A stretch of DNA of 33,025 bases from CAYXVB01 sp964467785 (GCA_964467785.1 CAYXVB010000018.1:1-33025); one strand, 5' to 3'; shown: positions 22,559 to 30,311, numbered from the stretch's first letter. The notes: generated by a model not told the origin, from the sequence alone. Made by a program: numbers and translations.

Positions 22559-23240
22559 TGCCCGTGATCGCGATCAGAAACGCGTAAGCCGAGAACGCCC
22601 CCCCAAGGAGCCCCAGGCCGATCATCGTCCGAAAAAACAGCTGGCGCGAGGTGGGCTTTTTGAGCACGAGGCTCACCGCCCCGATCACCAGGCTGATCTG
22701 CAGGAATAGGGTCGCGTAGTCAAACTGATCGCCCGCGCGCGAGAGCGCCTCGATGCGTTTTTCCCACTGTTTGGCCCCGATGATCTGGCCGAGCTTTCCT
22801 TCGACCGATTGCGCCCAGCCGCTTTCGCCGACGGCCGAGGATCCGAGGAGGATTTCCTTTTTCTCCCGTCCGTAGCGCCCGGCCTCGGTCTCCAGGGCGC
22901 GAACCCGGGCCTCCACGGCGGGCCGCACCGCCCCGACGACCGCGTTGCCATCCAGCAGCGCGCGCAGCATATCGCGCTGCCCTTCGATCTGGGTCTCCTT
23001 GATGCTCTTGGACTGGTACCAACTGAGCGCGGAGGCTTTTTCGTTCGTGGCGATGATCTCGTCGTCGCCGAATTTTCCACCCCCGAGATCCGTCAGCGCG
23101 AGCACAGCCGCGAAGATGGCGATCGTGAGGCCGCAGCGCATTTCAAAATCCTTATCGTCTCCGACGTACGTTTCGACCGATGCGGTATCAGGTGTTGCTT
23201 CAAGGGATGCGGAATTGGATGCAAAAGTGGATGTCGTCAT
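22551..23240 (-). CDS. DUF4337-like membrane protein
   Basis: A 229-residue protein: an acidic cytoplasmic N-terminus, a first helix (CGLTIAIFAAVLALTDLGGG, about 36-55), then DEIIATNEKASALSWYQSKSIKET, a long soluble segment, and two hydrophobic helices at the C-terminus (LFLQISLVIGAVSLVL and MIGLGLLGGAFSAYAFLIA). The NEKAS.LSWYQ.KSIKE stretch is the hallmark of DUF4337. Function of the family is unknown. TATAAA lies 6 nt before the start codon on the minus strand, so the transcript is probably leaderless. Confidence 0.75.
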   Translation of the reverse strand: MTTSTFASNSASLEATPDTASVETYVGDDKDFEMRCGLTIAIFAAVLALTDLGGGKFGDDEIIATNEKASALSWYQSKSIKETQIEGQRDMLRALLDGNAVVGAVRPAVEARVRALETEAGRYGREKKEILLGSSAVGESGWAQSVEGKLGQIIGAKQWEKRIEALSRAGDQFDYATLFLQISLVIGAVSLVLKKPTSRQLFFRTMIGLGLLGGAFSAYAFLIAITGTT

Positions 23241-23306
23241 GCGGTATTTATAATGCAGAACCGCAAGATCGGAAAGACTCCGCCCGAAGCTGGTCCCATT
23301 CCTTGC

Positions 23307-23840
23307 ATGAAACGCCCCTGGCGAACTCAAGTCCTGACCCACCTGACGCGGTTGCAGCGATTTGCGACCCGCCCATGGTACGTCGCGGCGATCGCCGGGC
23401 TCGCCGCGTTGGATGCGTTCGTGGTTTTCATCCCGGTCGAAGCGCTGATGTTTCCAGCCGTGCTGACCCGCCGAAGCCGCTGGCTAGGGACCACGCTCTG
23501 GATCTCGCTCGGATCGGCCATTGGCGCGACCTTGTTTGGCCTGTTTTGCCGGGAGTACGGCACGCCGTTCCTGCACGCGCTCTTTCCAGAACTCCTCGGC
23601 TCCCGATCCTGGCAGGACATGGAGCGGACCATTCAGGCTCACGGCGGCTGGGGACTCGCGCTGGTCTCCCTCAGCTTCCTGCCTCAACATCCGGCCGTGG
23701 CGTTCGCCGGCCTGGCCCATCTTCCGCTCCGGACGATTTTCCTCGCGGTGCTCGCGGGCAGGGCGCTCAAATACCTCGTGCTCTCCTGGGCAGTGATCCG
23801 TTTTCCAAGGCGCGGCAGCCGATTCCTCCCCTCGCGCTGA
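23307..23840 (+). CDS. VTT/SNARE-associated domain membrane protein (YqaA-like)
   Basis: About 177 residues from MKRPWRTQVLTHLTRLQRF. The core FVVFIPVEALMFPAVLTRR and GSAIGATLFGLFCREYG match the VTT (DedA/SNARE-associated) pattern, with four or five membrane segments and LVSLSFLPQHPAVAFAGL re-entrant region. These proteins are linked to lipid flipping and envelope integrity. A start at 23253 (MQNRKIGK) is possible, but it would lie inside the promoter of the divergent gene, so the later ATG is chosen. No good Shine-Dalgarno is visible for either. Confidence 0.72.
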   Translation: MKRPWRTQVLTHLTRLQRFATRPWYVAAIAGLAALDAFVVFIPVEALMFPAVLTRRSRWLGTTLWISLGSAIGATLFGLFCREYGTPFLHALFPELLGSRSWQDMERTIQAHGGWGLALVSLSFLPQHPAVAFAGLAHLPLRTIFLAVLAGRALKYLVLSWAVIRFPRRGSRFLPSR

Positions 23841-23909
23841 AAGCGACTTTTCCCGGCTCCGGATCGGTGAGACACTGTCCTACGCTCATGCGCGACGGAT
23901 CACAGAATC

Positions 23910-24485
23910 ATGCTTGACGATCACGGCCGAAAAATCCGCCACTTTCGGATTCCCTCACGGGTACGTCCGGACAATCCGCATCCTCCCTCGTGGCTCCGGA
24001 TCTCGCGCCGGCGCGGCCACCTGCTCGCGCGCCTCTCGGCGATCGCCGAAAACTTCGGGATCGCGCTGTTCGTGACCGAATCCGACGAAGTCGGCGGGGG
24101 CTTTGCCGATTACTCGATCCACTCCATCACCCTCGCGCGCGCCGCCGCCACCCACCGCTTGGACAATGCCTTGTTGAGCGTCTTTTTTCATGAGCTGGGT
24201 CACTTTGTCCTCCACCGATTGGGCCGCCACCTGCCAGCGCCTCCCCGGCGAAGCGTTCGCACGCCCACCCAGCTTGATGCGGCCTTGAGGCTCGCCCTTC
24301 GTAACGAGCGCAATGCCGACCGCATGGGGCGGCGGCTCATGGAAACCCAGTTTCCCACTCGCCGAGGCGCCTTCATCGCGGGTTATCAGACCCGTGCTGA
24401 CGTCGAGTGGCTGCGAGAAAAACTGCGGCTGTATTTTAGGATCGGGCTACAAAAATCGCGGCGGACGGCGCGAAAGGCGGCCTAG
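23910..24485 (+). CDS. zinc metallopeptidase of ImmA/IrrE (DUF955) type
   Basis: A 191-residue protein with an HExxH zincin motif, FFHELGHFVLHRLG at about residues 91-104, preceded by a strand (YSIHSITLARAAATHR) and followed by RNERNADRMGRRLM, whose Glu and Asp suit the third zinc ligand of gluzincins. This is the DUF955 layout of ImmA (a phage-repressor protease) and IrrE. Such enzymes usually sit beside an HTH repressor target; none is adjacent here. The start has no visible Shine-Dalgarno. Its stop overlaps the end of the convergent GbsR-type gene by 4 bp. Confidence 0.7.
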   Translation: MLDDHGRKIRHFRIPSRVRPDNPHPPSWLRISRRRGHLLARLSAIAENFGIALFVTESDEVGGGFADYSIHSITLARAAATHRLDNALLSVFFHELGHFVLHRLGRHLPAPPRRSVRTPTQLDAALRLALRNERNADRMGRRLMETQFPTRRGAFIAGYQTRADVEWLREKLRLYFRIGLQKSRRTARKAA

Positions 24486-25060
24486 CGCCGGGCCAGCCAA
24501 TCCAGCTCGGCGCGGAAGCTCATCGGCTCGGTGAACGGATTGTCCTTGCGCTCGAGCGAGGCAATCCCGAGCTCCAGCAGGAGCTGGAACAGACCGGTCC
24601 ACTCGGCGACCTGGCCGAGTCGCTCGCGCGAGATCTTGAGTCCCGAACGGCTGCCACGACGCGAGTCCTCGTGCTCGCGGATGGCGCCGGTGATCGCCTC
24701 GCCGACCTTGCCCAGCAGGACGGACTCGCGCTGCCGGAGCACTCGACGAATCCCTTCGGCCGCGTCGGGGTTGGCTGCGTAGCGCAACACCCCGTTGGGC
24801 CCTTTTGCGGCGGGCAGGATTACTTTGTAACGGAGAAGGATCTGCACCGACTGCGTGACGAGCGCGGGAGAGACTTCGAGCACCTGCGCCAGCTCGATCG
24901 AACTCAAGGGCTCCTCTGAAACATAGAGGTAAAGCCAAAGCCGACCCTGCACGGACTTGAAGCCCCAGTGCTCGATGAACCGGCCCACTCCCTCGGCGAG
25001 TTGCCGGAGCCCGGGATCTTTGCGGATCTGCAGGCGACGATGGCGGACTTTGGGCTTCAA
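24482..25060 (-). CDS. GbsR/MarR-type transcriptional regulator
   Basis: A 192-residue winged-helix regulator. The N-terminal LAEGVGRFIEHWGFKSVQGRLWLYLYVSEEPLSSIELAQVLEVSPALVTQSV-like segment is diagnostic of the GbsR group (helix before the wing, then recognition helix in SPALVTQSVQILLRY). The C-terminal half is a helical dimerisation or ligand region. GbsR proteins typically sense choline or osmolyte-related ligands, but the group is diverse and the ligand here is unknown. Its ATG overlaps the COQ8-like kinase stop by 4 bp. The 30-bp palindrome in front of that operon is a likely target, giving autoregulation (inference). Confidence 0.85.
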   Translation of the reverse strand: MKPKVRHRRLQIRKDPGLRQLAEGVGRFIEHWGFKSVQGRLWLYLYVSEEPLSSIELAQVLEVSPALVTQSVQILLRYKVILPAAKGPNGVLRYAANPDAAEGIRRVLRQRESVLLGKVGEAITGAIREHEDSRRGSRSGLKISRERLGQVAEWTGLFQLLLELGIASLERKDNPFTEPMSFRAELDWLARR

Positions 25061-26373
25061 GCGCCTTCTCCGGTCTTTCGATAGACGTCGAAGTAAGGCT
25101 CGAGCGCGCGACGTGCCTCGAGTCGTCGCATGATTTGGAAAATGCCGCCCAGCTTGCGATGGAGAAAAATCAGGTCACGCGGCGGCGGCGAGTATTCGAG
25201 CGCGGCCATGAGCGCCAAGGTGCACTCACGCATCCGACGGGGGTAGGCCTCGTCGCTGAAGTCGTAGACCGGCACCCGGAACGGGGCCATGCTCTCGACG
25301 ACAAGATCGGTAATCGCCCGCCGCGCGGCGTCCCCCTCGCGGTGATCGATGAGTCCGAGCTCCACGCAGTGGTCGAAGGCGGCCTTCCGGTCCTCGGCGC
25401 GGGCCGCGACCACGAGCCGGCTGTAATTGCGACGGAACTTCGGGGAGTAGCGACGAGTCGCGCCGAAGTCCAGCAGCGTGAGGCGTCGTTGTTCCGGCTC
25501 GAGCAGGAAATTGCCCAGGTTGGGGTCGGTCTGCACGAGACCCCATTCGCAGAACTCGAGCGAATAAAGCCGCATGAAGAGGTCCGCGTAGAAGTCCCGC
25601 GCTTCTTCATCGAGCGCGCCCGAGCGCACCGCTTCCGAGAGATTCACGCCCTCGGCGAACTCGAGAGTGAGAACTCGCCGGGTGGTGAAGTCCGTCATCA
25701 CCTCCGGGATCCGGATCTCCTTCAGCTCCGAGGCCCGCGCGCGATATTCGGTCAAAAGCCGCGCCTCTTCGAGATAGTCAATCTCCTGCGCGAACACGGA
25801 GGAGATCTCGTCAATGAGACCGCGAAAGTCCACTTCGCGCTTACCGGAAAAAAGCGACCCGACCCGGATGATCTTCTCGAGCAGCGCGATGTCGGACTCC
25901 ATGGCCTCGTCCACGCCGGGGTATTGCACCTTGACGGCCACTTTGCGCCCGTGCAGGCGCGCGGAGTGGACCTGGCCGATGCTGGCCGCGGCGACCGGCT
26001 GATGGGAAAGAGCCATCAGCTCTTTATAGCGCGGACCAAGCTCCTGGCGGAGCACCTTGCGGATCACCTCCGGGCTCATGGGCTCGGCTGACGACTGAAG
26101 GCGCTCGAGCACCTGAACCACCTCGTCAGGAAAGTAGTCCCGCGCCTCGATGGCCAGGAGCTGGCCGACCTTCATCGCCGCGCCCTTGAGCGCCCCAAGC
26201 TGCTGAACCAGCTGCGTGGCCTGGCGCACGCGCACCTCCAGGAGCTGCGCGGCGTCCAGCCCCTTGAGCTTCTCGCTAGCGGCGCGGCCCATCTCGCTCC
26301 CGGCGATCCGGGCTGCCGTTCCTAAAAGTTCGAGCCCTCTTTTCCATTTCGAAGACGAGATTTGCCTGCTCAT
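25057..26373 (-). CDS. ABC1/UbiB-family atypical kinase, COQ8-like
   Basis: A 438-residue protein. Family motifs: KxGQ in GAAMKVGQLLAIEA, Ala-rich loop AAASIGQVHSA, Lys in VAVKVQYPG, Glu in FAQEIDYLEEA, VQTDPNLGNFLLEP and LTLLDFGATRRY, then HRKLGGIFQIMRRLEA. The TDPNxxNF and LLDFGATR forms match mitochondrial COQ8/ADCK3 rather than the HADPHPGN of bacterial UbiB. Such proteins are ATPases or kinases promoting quinone-lipid synthesis. The start is the ATG inside the 30-bp palindrome; the frame extends 900 bp upstream over the antisense GPx gene and is spurious there. No Shine-Dalgarno. Followed by the GbsR-type gene in one operon. Confidence 0.88.
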   Translation of the reverse strand: MSRQISSSKWKRGLELLGTAARIAGSEMGRAASEKLKGLDAAQLLEVRVRQATQLVQQLGALKGAAMKVGQLLAIEARDYFPDEVVQVLERLQSSAEPMSPEVIRKVLRQELGPRYKELMALSHQPVAAASIGQVHSARLHGRKVAVKVQYPGVDEAMESDIALLEKIIRVGSLFSGKREVDFRGLIDEISSVFAQEIDYLEEARLLTEYRARASELKEIRIPEVMTDFTTRRVLTLEFAEGVNLSEAVRSGALDEEARDFYADLFMRLYSLEFCEWGLVQTDPNLGNFLLEPEQRRLTLLDFGATRRYSPKFRRNYSRLVVAARAEDRKAAFDHCVELGLIDHREGDAARRAITDLVVESMAPFRVPVYDFSDEAYPRRMRECTLALMAALEYSPPPRDLIFLHRKLGGIFQIMRRLEARRALEPYFDVYRKTGEGA

Positions 26374-26400
26374 AAGTTTTATAGTACCATAAAACTTATG
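26371..26400. promoter_or_regulatory. 30-bp palindrome containing both divergent start codons
   Basis: Arms CATAAGTTTTAT and ATAAAACTTATG flank a central A-GTAC-C; 28 of 30 bases are symmetrical. The outermost triplets are the start codons of the COQ8-like kinase (minus, 26373) and the glutathione peroxidase (plus, 26398). Plus strand: TTGCCT (26362-26367), 17 bp, TACCAT (26385-26390), then 7 nt to ATG. Minus strand: TACTAT, then 7 nt to ATG. So both mRNAs are probably leaderless and a bound repressor would cover both -10 boxes. Confidence 0.75.
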
Positions 26401-27006
26401 AATCGCCATCTTTTGTACCCCAGCCGCTTCCTTCCGCCAGTCTCCGTCATCCTTGCCGCAGTGGCGCTTTGGGCAGCGCCCCGACCGGGAGTGGCGGCGG
26501 AGACACGGCAGGCGTCTTCCCACTCCATCCCGATCAAGACCATCGAGGGTCGGGCGACCACGTTGAATGAGTGGCAAGGCAAGGTGCTGCTCGTGGTCAA
26601 CACCGCCTCCCGCTGCGGCTACACGCCGCAGTACGAAGGCCTGGAGAAGCTGCATCGCCGATATGCCGACCGGGGGTTTTCGGTCTTGGGATTTCCGAGC
26701 AATGACTTCGGCGGGCAGGAGCCAGGGAGCAATTCCGAAATCCGTTATTTCTGTCAGACTAACTATAAGGTCAGCTTTCCGCTCTTTGAAAAAGGTCCGG
26801 TCACCGGAACCGCGATCCAGCCCCTTTTCAAGGCGCTCGTGGGCGACGGACCGGCGATCGGTTGGAACTTCGAGAAGATCCTGCTTGGAGCTGACGGAAA
26901 GGTGCTCCGGCGCTTCGGCTCGACTACCGCTCCGGACTCCGCGGAGCTGACGCAGGCGATCCAGTCGGCCCTCGAGGATCGCGCCCGGCTCCGTCCGGGA
27001 AAGTGA
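26398..27006 (+). CDS. exported glutathione-peroxidase-family protein
   Basis: A 202-residue thiol peroxidase with a signal peptide (about 1-34, ending GVAA), so periplasmic. Catalytic Cys73 is in NTASRCGYTPQYEGL; Gln is in FGGQEPGSNSEI; Trp in GWNFEKILLG; and a candidate resolving Cys is in YFCQTNYKVSFPLFEK. The usual FPCNQF loop is FPSNDF, so that conserved Cys is replaced by Ser. It reduces hydrogen or lipid peroxides, probably with a thioredoxin-like donor. It is divergent from the COQ8-like kinase/GbsR operon over a shared palindrome, suggesting a joint response to lipid or quinone oxidation (inference). Confidence 0.88.
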   Translation: MNRHLLYPSRFLPPVSVILAAVALWAAPRPGVAAETRQASSHSIPIKTIEGRATTLNEWQGKVLLVVNTASRCGYTPQYEGLEKLHRRYADRGFSVLGFPSNDFGGQEPGSNSEIRYFCQTNYKVSFPLFEKGPVTGTAIQPLFKALVGDGPAIGWNFEKILLGADGKVLRRFGSTTAPDSAELTQAIQSALEDRARLRPGK

Positions 27007-27008
27007 CC

Positions 27009-27018
27009 NNNNNNNNNN
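27009..27018. other. assembly gap of 10 N
   Basis: Ten N two bases after the glutathione peroxidase stop. The leader of the CLC gene starts directly after it, so part of that regulatory region may be missing. Confidence 0.9.
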
Positions 27019-27063
27019 TTGGCGATTTCGCGAAACGCCGGCAGATGTTAGAGTCGGAGCTCC

Positions 27064-28338
27064 ATGTTCACTTCTGACTCCAAAACGTTCGGGCTTCGAA
27101 AAAGACTTTCGCTGCGTCTTGAGCAGATCCTGGTCCTGCCCGCCGTGCTCCAATGGCTCTTGATCGCCGCGATCACGGGAGGCCTGGCCGGTTCGGCGTC
27201 CGCGCTGTTTCTTGCCTCGCTGAATTTCGTGACGGAGACCCGCGACGCCCACCTCTGGATCATCGGATTCCTGCCGTTGGGCGGGTTTATGATCGGCTGG
27301 ATTTATCATAAAATCGGCCGCGACGTGGAAGCCGGGAACAACCTACTCCTCGAAGAGATCCACGACCCCCGCAAGGTCATTCCGCTCCGAATGGCCCCGC
27401 TGATCTTATTTGCCACCCTGATCTCGCACCTCTTTGGCGGCTCGGTGGGACGCGAAGGCACGGCCGTCCAGATGGGCGGTGCGCTCGCCGACCAGCTGTG
27501 CGGCCCCTTACGCCTCACGCCCGAAAACCGGCGGATTCTCCTCATGTCTGGGATGAGCGCTGGATTTGCCTCCGTCTTTGGCACGCCGCTGGCCGGAGCT
27601 TTTTTCGGACTCGAGGTGCTGGCCATCGGCAAGCTGCGCTACGACGCGGTTTTTCCCTGCCTGATCGCCGCCGTCGTGGGCAACGGCGTCACCCAGGCCT
27701 GGGGGATCCATCACACGATTTACTCCATCTCGTCGATTCCGGAGCTGACCCCCGCTCGCCTCGCGCTCGCCCTCTTGGCCGGCGCGTGCTTTGGCATCGT
27801 CGGGATGCTCTTTGCGCGCTTCACTCACCGGATCACCGACTTTTACCGCTCCAAAATCGCTTACGCGCCTCTGCGCCCGCTCGTCGGCGGCGCCGTGGTC
27901 GCGGCGATCGTCGGGCTCACTGGCTCGACTCGCTACATCGGCCTGGGCATTCCCACGATCTCGGCCGCGTTCACGCAATCGCTGCCGCCCTGGGATTTTG
28001 CCGGAAAGTTCGTGATGACGTCCCTCACGCTGGGCTCAGGCCTCAAAGGCGGCGAGGTGACCCCGCTTTTCTTCATCGGCGCCACGCTGGGCAACGCCCT
28101 TTCGTATGTGCTCGCGCTTCCGGTCTCGCTTCTGGCCGGCATGGGCTTTGTCGCGGTATTTGCGGGCGCGGCCAACACGCCTTTTGCCTGCGTCCTGATG
28201 GCGATGGAGCTTTTTGGCGGCCAAGCCGGGCTTTACGCCGGAATTGCCTGCGTTTCGGCCTATCTTTTTTCGGGCCACGCGGGGATCTATCACTCCCAAC
28301 GGATCGGATCGCCCAAGGCCGCTCTCTGGCGGAAATGA
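27064..28338 (+). CDS. CLC-family anion antiporter, fluoride-type (CLC-F-like)
   Basis: A 424-residue CLC membrane protein with many helices. Signature regions: VEAGNNLLLEEIHDP at the site of the usual GSGIP, GGSVGREGTAVQMGG (gating Glu in GREG, followed by Thr where chloride CLCs have Pro), and LGSGLKGGEVTPLFFIGATLGN. As I recall the family, loss of the GSGIP serine, GREGT and GGEVTPLF mark the fluoride/proton antiporter branch that exports toxic fluoride. The C-terminus matches neither CBS domain, so it is the short form. GGAG lies 4 nt before the ATG. Chloride transport remains possible. Confidence 0.82.
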   Translation: MFTSDSKTFGLRKRLSLRLEQILVLPAVLQWLLIAAITGGLAGSASALFLASLNFVTETRDAHLWIIGFLPLGGFMIGWIYHKIGRDVEAGNNLLLEEIHDPRKVIPLRMAPLILFATLISHLFGGSVGREGTAVQMGGALADQLCGPLRLTPENRRILLMSGMSAGFASVFGTPLAGAFFGLEVLAIGKLRYDAVFPCLIAAVVGNGVTQAWGIHHTIYSISSIPELTPARLALALLAGACFGIVGMLFARFTHRITDFYRSKIAYAPLRPLVGGAVVAAIVGLTGSTRYIGLGIPTISAAFTQSLPPWDFAGKFVMTSLTLGSGLKGGEVTPLFFIGATLGNALSYVLALPVSLLAGMGFVAVFAGAANTPFACVLMAMELFGGQAGLYAGIACVSAYLFSGHAGIYHSQRIGSPKAALWRK

Positions 28339-28377
28339 AGGGTTTAGCGGAACAGCTGATGCATCCGCTCAGGGCGG

Positions 28378-29505
28378 ATGAAAAAGTCACGACTCCTAAG
28401 CGGTCTACTCGCCTCTTTCTTGCTGATCGGCCTGCCACTGGCGCATTGGGGTTGTGGCGACAATAACGTCACTGTGATCCCGCCGGCCGCTCCACCGGCC
28501 GCCGGTACCGCGCCTCCGAGCCCGACTCCCTCACCCACAAGCTCGGCATCAGAATCTCCCACCGTGACGCCGATACCGGAGCCCACTCCGGTCATCGTCA
28601 ACATCAACATCACCCAGATCTTCAAACCCGCACCGATCATCATCAAACAGACGATCATCAATCAAAACATCACGGTCGTGATCGTCAACAATTCGCAGTC
28701 CACGCACTCGGTCGTCGCGGACAACGGCGACTTTGACAGCGGCCCCATCCCCCCCGGTCAGAGCCGCACGGTCACGCCCCGAGGTCCTGGCGAATATCCG
28801 TTCCACTGCGGGGTGCACCCTTCCGATGCGACGGAACGCGGCGTCTTGCGAGTCGAGGCCGGCGATCAGAATCCGGAACCCACTCCGAGCGCAAGTCCAG
28901 GTACTGTTACGCCAACACCCTCTCCGACCCCGGTCATCACGACCGCCACGCCCGAACCGAGCCCGTCGGCGACCCCCACTCCGTCGGTGACTTCTACGCC
29001 GTCGCCTTCGCCCACTGCATCGGAGTCTCCGTCTCCGTCTCCGTCTCCGACACCTACAACATCACCTACTCCCTCGATCTCGCCTTCGCCTTCGATCACG
29101 ACGACTGCCTCTGCCGGGTACACTCCGCGCCCGATGGCCAGTGCCCCGGGACTCATCATCATCCAGCCTGAAGCCAGTCAGCGGGGCACCGATGCTTTCG
29201 CGGCGGGCCCAATCACCATAAGCGCAGATCTCACCGTCATCTCGATTTTCAACAACGATACGGTCACCCATACCGCCACCGCGGATGACGGAAGCTGGGA
29301 TACCGGCGACATCGCGCCCGGCGAAACGGCGCGACTCAACACCCGCGACATCGGCTCCGGCAGCGGGGACTTTGCCTTCCATTGCCGGCACCATCCTTCG
29401 ATGAAAGGCGTGCTCCAGATCGAGCGCCCGGAAACCAGCGGAGGGGGAACGCCTACCGCGACACCGGAGACCGGCCTATCTTATGACGAAAGTATCGGGC
29501 GATAG
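28378..29505 (+). CDS. two-domain cupredoxin protein with Pro/Ser/Thr linkers
   Basis: A 375-residue exported protein. Residues 1-26 resemble a lipoprotein signal ending in Cys26, although HWGC is an unusual lipobox. A Pro/Ser/Thr spacer (about 34-72) precedes cupredoxin 1 (about 75-162) with NSQSTHSVVAD and YPFHCGVHPSD; it has His, Cys and His ligands but no Met. A long PSPTPS-type linker (about 168-253) precedes cupredoxin 2 with DTVTHTATADDGSWDTG and FAFHCRHHPSMKG, which has all four type-1 copper ligands. It is probably an electron carrier or copper-binding protein at the envelope. Partner unknown. Confidence 0.83.
   Translation: MKKSRLLSGLLASFLLIGLPLAHWGCGDNNVTVIPPAAPPAAGTAPPSPTPSPTSSASESPTVTPIPEPTPVIVNINITQIFKPAPIIIKQTIINQNITVVIVNNSQSTHSVVADNGDFDSGPIPPGQSRTVTPRGPGEYPFHCGVHPSDATERGVLRVEAGDQNPEPTPSASPGTVTPTPSPTPVITTATPEPSPSATPTPSVTSTPSPSPTASESPSPSPSPTPTTSPTPSISPSPSITTTASAGYTPRPMASAPGLIIIQPEASQRGTDAFAAGPITISADLTVISIFNNDTVTHTATADDGSWDTGDIAPGETARLNTRDIGSGSGDFAFHCRHHPSMKGVLQIERPETSGGGTPTATPETGLSYDESIGR
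28884..29120 (+). repeat. low-complexity PSPTP-coding repeat
   Basis: Within the cupredoxin gene, CCGACTCC/TCTCCGTC-type codons repeat in all possible orders, including consecutive CCGTCT units around 29030-29052. It encodes the flexible Pro/Ser/Thr linker. Slippage length variation between strains is expected. Confidence 0.7.
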
Positions 29506-29561
29506 GCTGATGGTCCTGACTCGGACGCTGCAGATACTCAGGACTTCATGACCTCCAGACA

Positions 29562-29588
29562 ACGGGCGGTCATCGTATGACCGCCCGT
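29562..29588. terminator. perfect 12-bp hairpin between convergent genes
   Basis: ACGGGCGGTCAT at 29562-29573 and ATGACCGCCCGT at 29577-29588 form a perfect stem with a 3-nt loop, 57 bp after the cupredoxin stop and 27 bp from the stop of the convergent secreted protein. No U-tract follows on either strand. It is most likely a bidirectional transcription terminator or 3' end stabiliser. Confidence 0.65.
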
Positions 29589-29614
29589 GATGGAGCTAGA
29601 AAAGGCAGGGCTTG

Positions 29615-30169
29615 TTACTTGCGTGACATGTACGTCGGGTAATAGCCACCGCTGGCGCAGGCCGCGGCACCCTGGTTCTCTTGGATACAATAGGTGTCCC
29701 CGCCTTCGACTCCGAAGAGCAGTTTGGAGCCTTCGAGGGCGAGATGAATCATCTGAGTGCTGAACTGCTCTTCGGACCGGACTTCGCGCGTGAACAGATA
29801 GTGGTTAGGCGAGCAGTTATTGAGGATGTAAGTGGCCCGGTGAGTCGGGTCCGTCACGGAGACTGTCGAAAGAGCGTAGGTCGGGACTCCCGTCGACGCC
29901 GAGATATTTTTGGAGATCTCGAGCTTGAATTTCTCGCCCGTCTCGATCAACTCAACATCCGAAGAGAGGATCTTCCAGGGCTCGCTCAGGTGGACCTCGC
30001 CCCGCCATGTGGTCTTGTATTGTCCGGATACCTCAAGGCCCCAGTTTCCATTGATCGCGCTCAAGAACTTTTCAAATCCCGCGCAGCTTTGTGCCGACCA
30101 GGCCATCGGGCTCTCAAGCATAACCGTCACGAAAAGCAGAATCACGGTATTCAACTTCAATTGTTTCAT
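29615..30169 (-). CDS. hypothetical secreted protein, 184 aa
   Basis: The signal peptide (MKQLKLNTVILLFVTVMLES, cleavage near AWSA) is clear. The mature protein has Cys in QSCAGFEKF, NNCSPNHY, DTYCIQ and AACASG, so up to two disulfides. A beta-rich pattern (TWRGEVHLSEPWKI, KFKLEISKN, LLFGVEGGDTYC) suggests a small beta-barrel or sandwich. No family is recognised. GGAG lies about 11 nt before the ATG. It is lower in GC than the neighbours and divergent from the DUF4423 regulator gene, which may control it. Confidence 0.65.
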   Translation of the reverse strand: MKQLKLNTVILLFVTVMLESPMAWSAQSCAGFEKFLSAINGNWGLEVSGQYKTTWRGEVHLSEPWKILSSDVELIETGEKFKLEISKNISASTGVPTYALSTVSVTDPTHRATYILNNCSPNHYLFTREVRSEEQFSTQMIHLALEGSKLLFGVEGGDTYCIQENQGAAACASGGYYPTYMSRK

Positions 30170-30311
30170 CGGAGTAAATCTCCCATTAAAGATTGGTTCG
30201 ACTTCGTCGCGTCAAGTAGCACCCAATTCTCGAGGAATCTAGATCGAATGGATCCAAATTCGCACTTTTAATGACCGATTTTAATTAGGTTTGTGCGATA
30301 TTGGCCTACAA

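Noticed and set aside
27019..27063. GGCGAT...CGCC hairpin and GCAGATG resembling pieces of a fluoride riboswitch
   Set aside because: The conserved crcB core could not be aligned and the region is truncated by N; a hairpin with matching pieces is weak evidence.
26374..27309. Extension of the COQ8-like frame by 300 codons upstream
   Set aside because: It is antisense to the peroxidase gene and the N10 gap, with no protein-like composition; the ATG in the palindrome is a better start.
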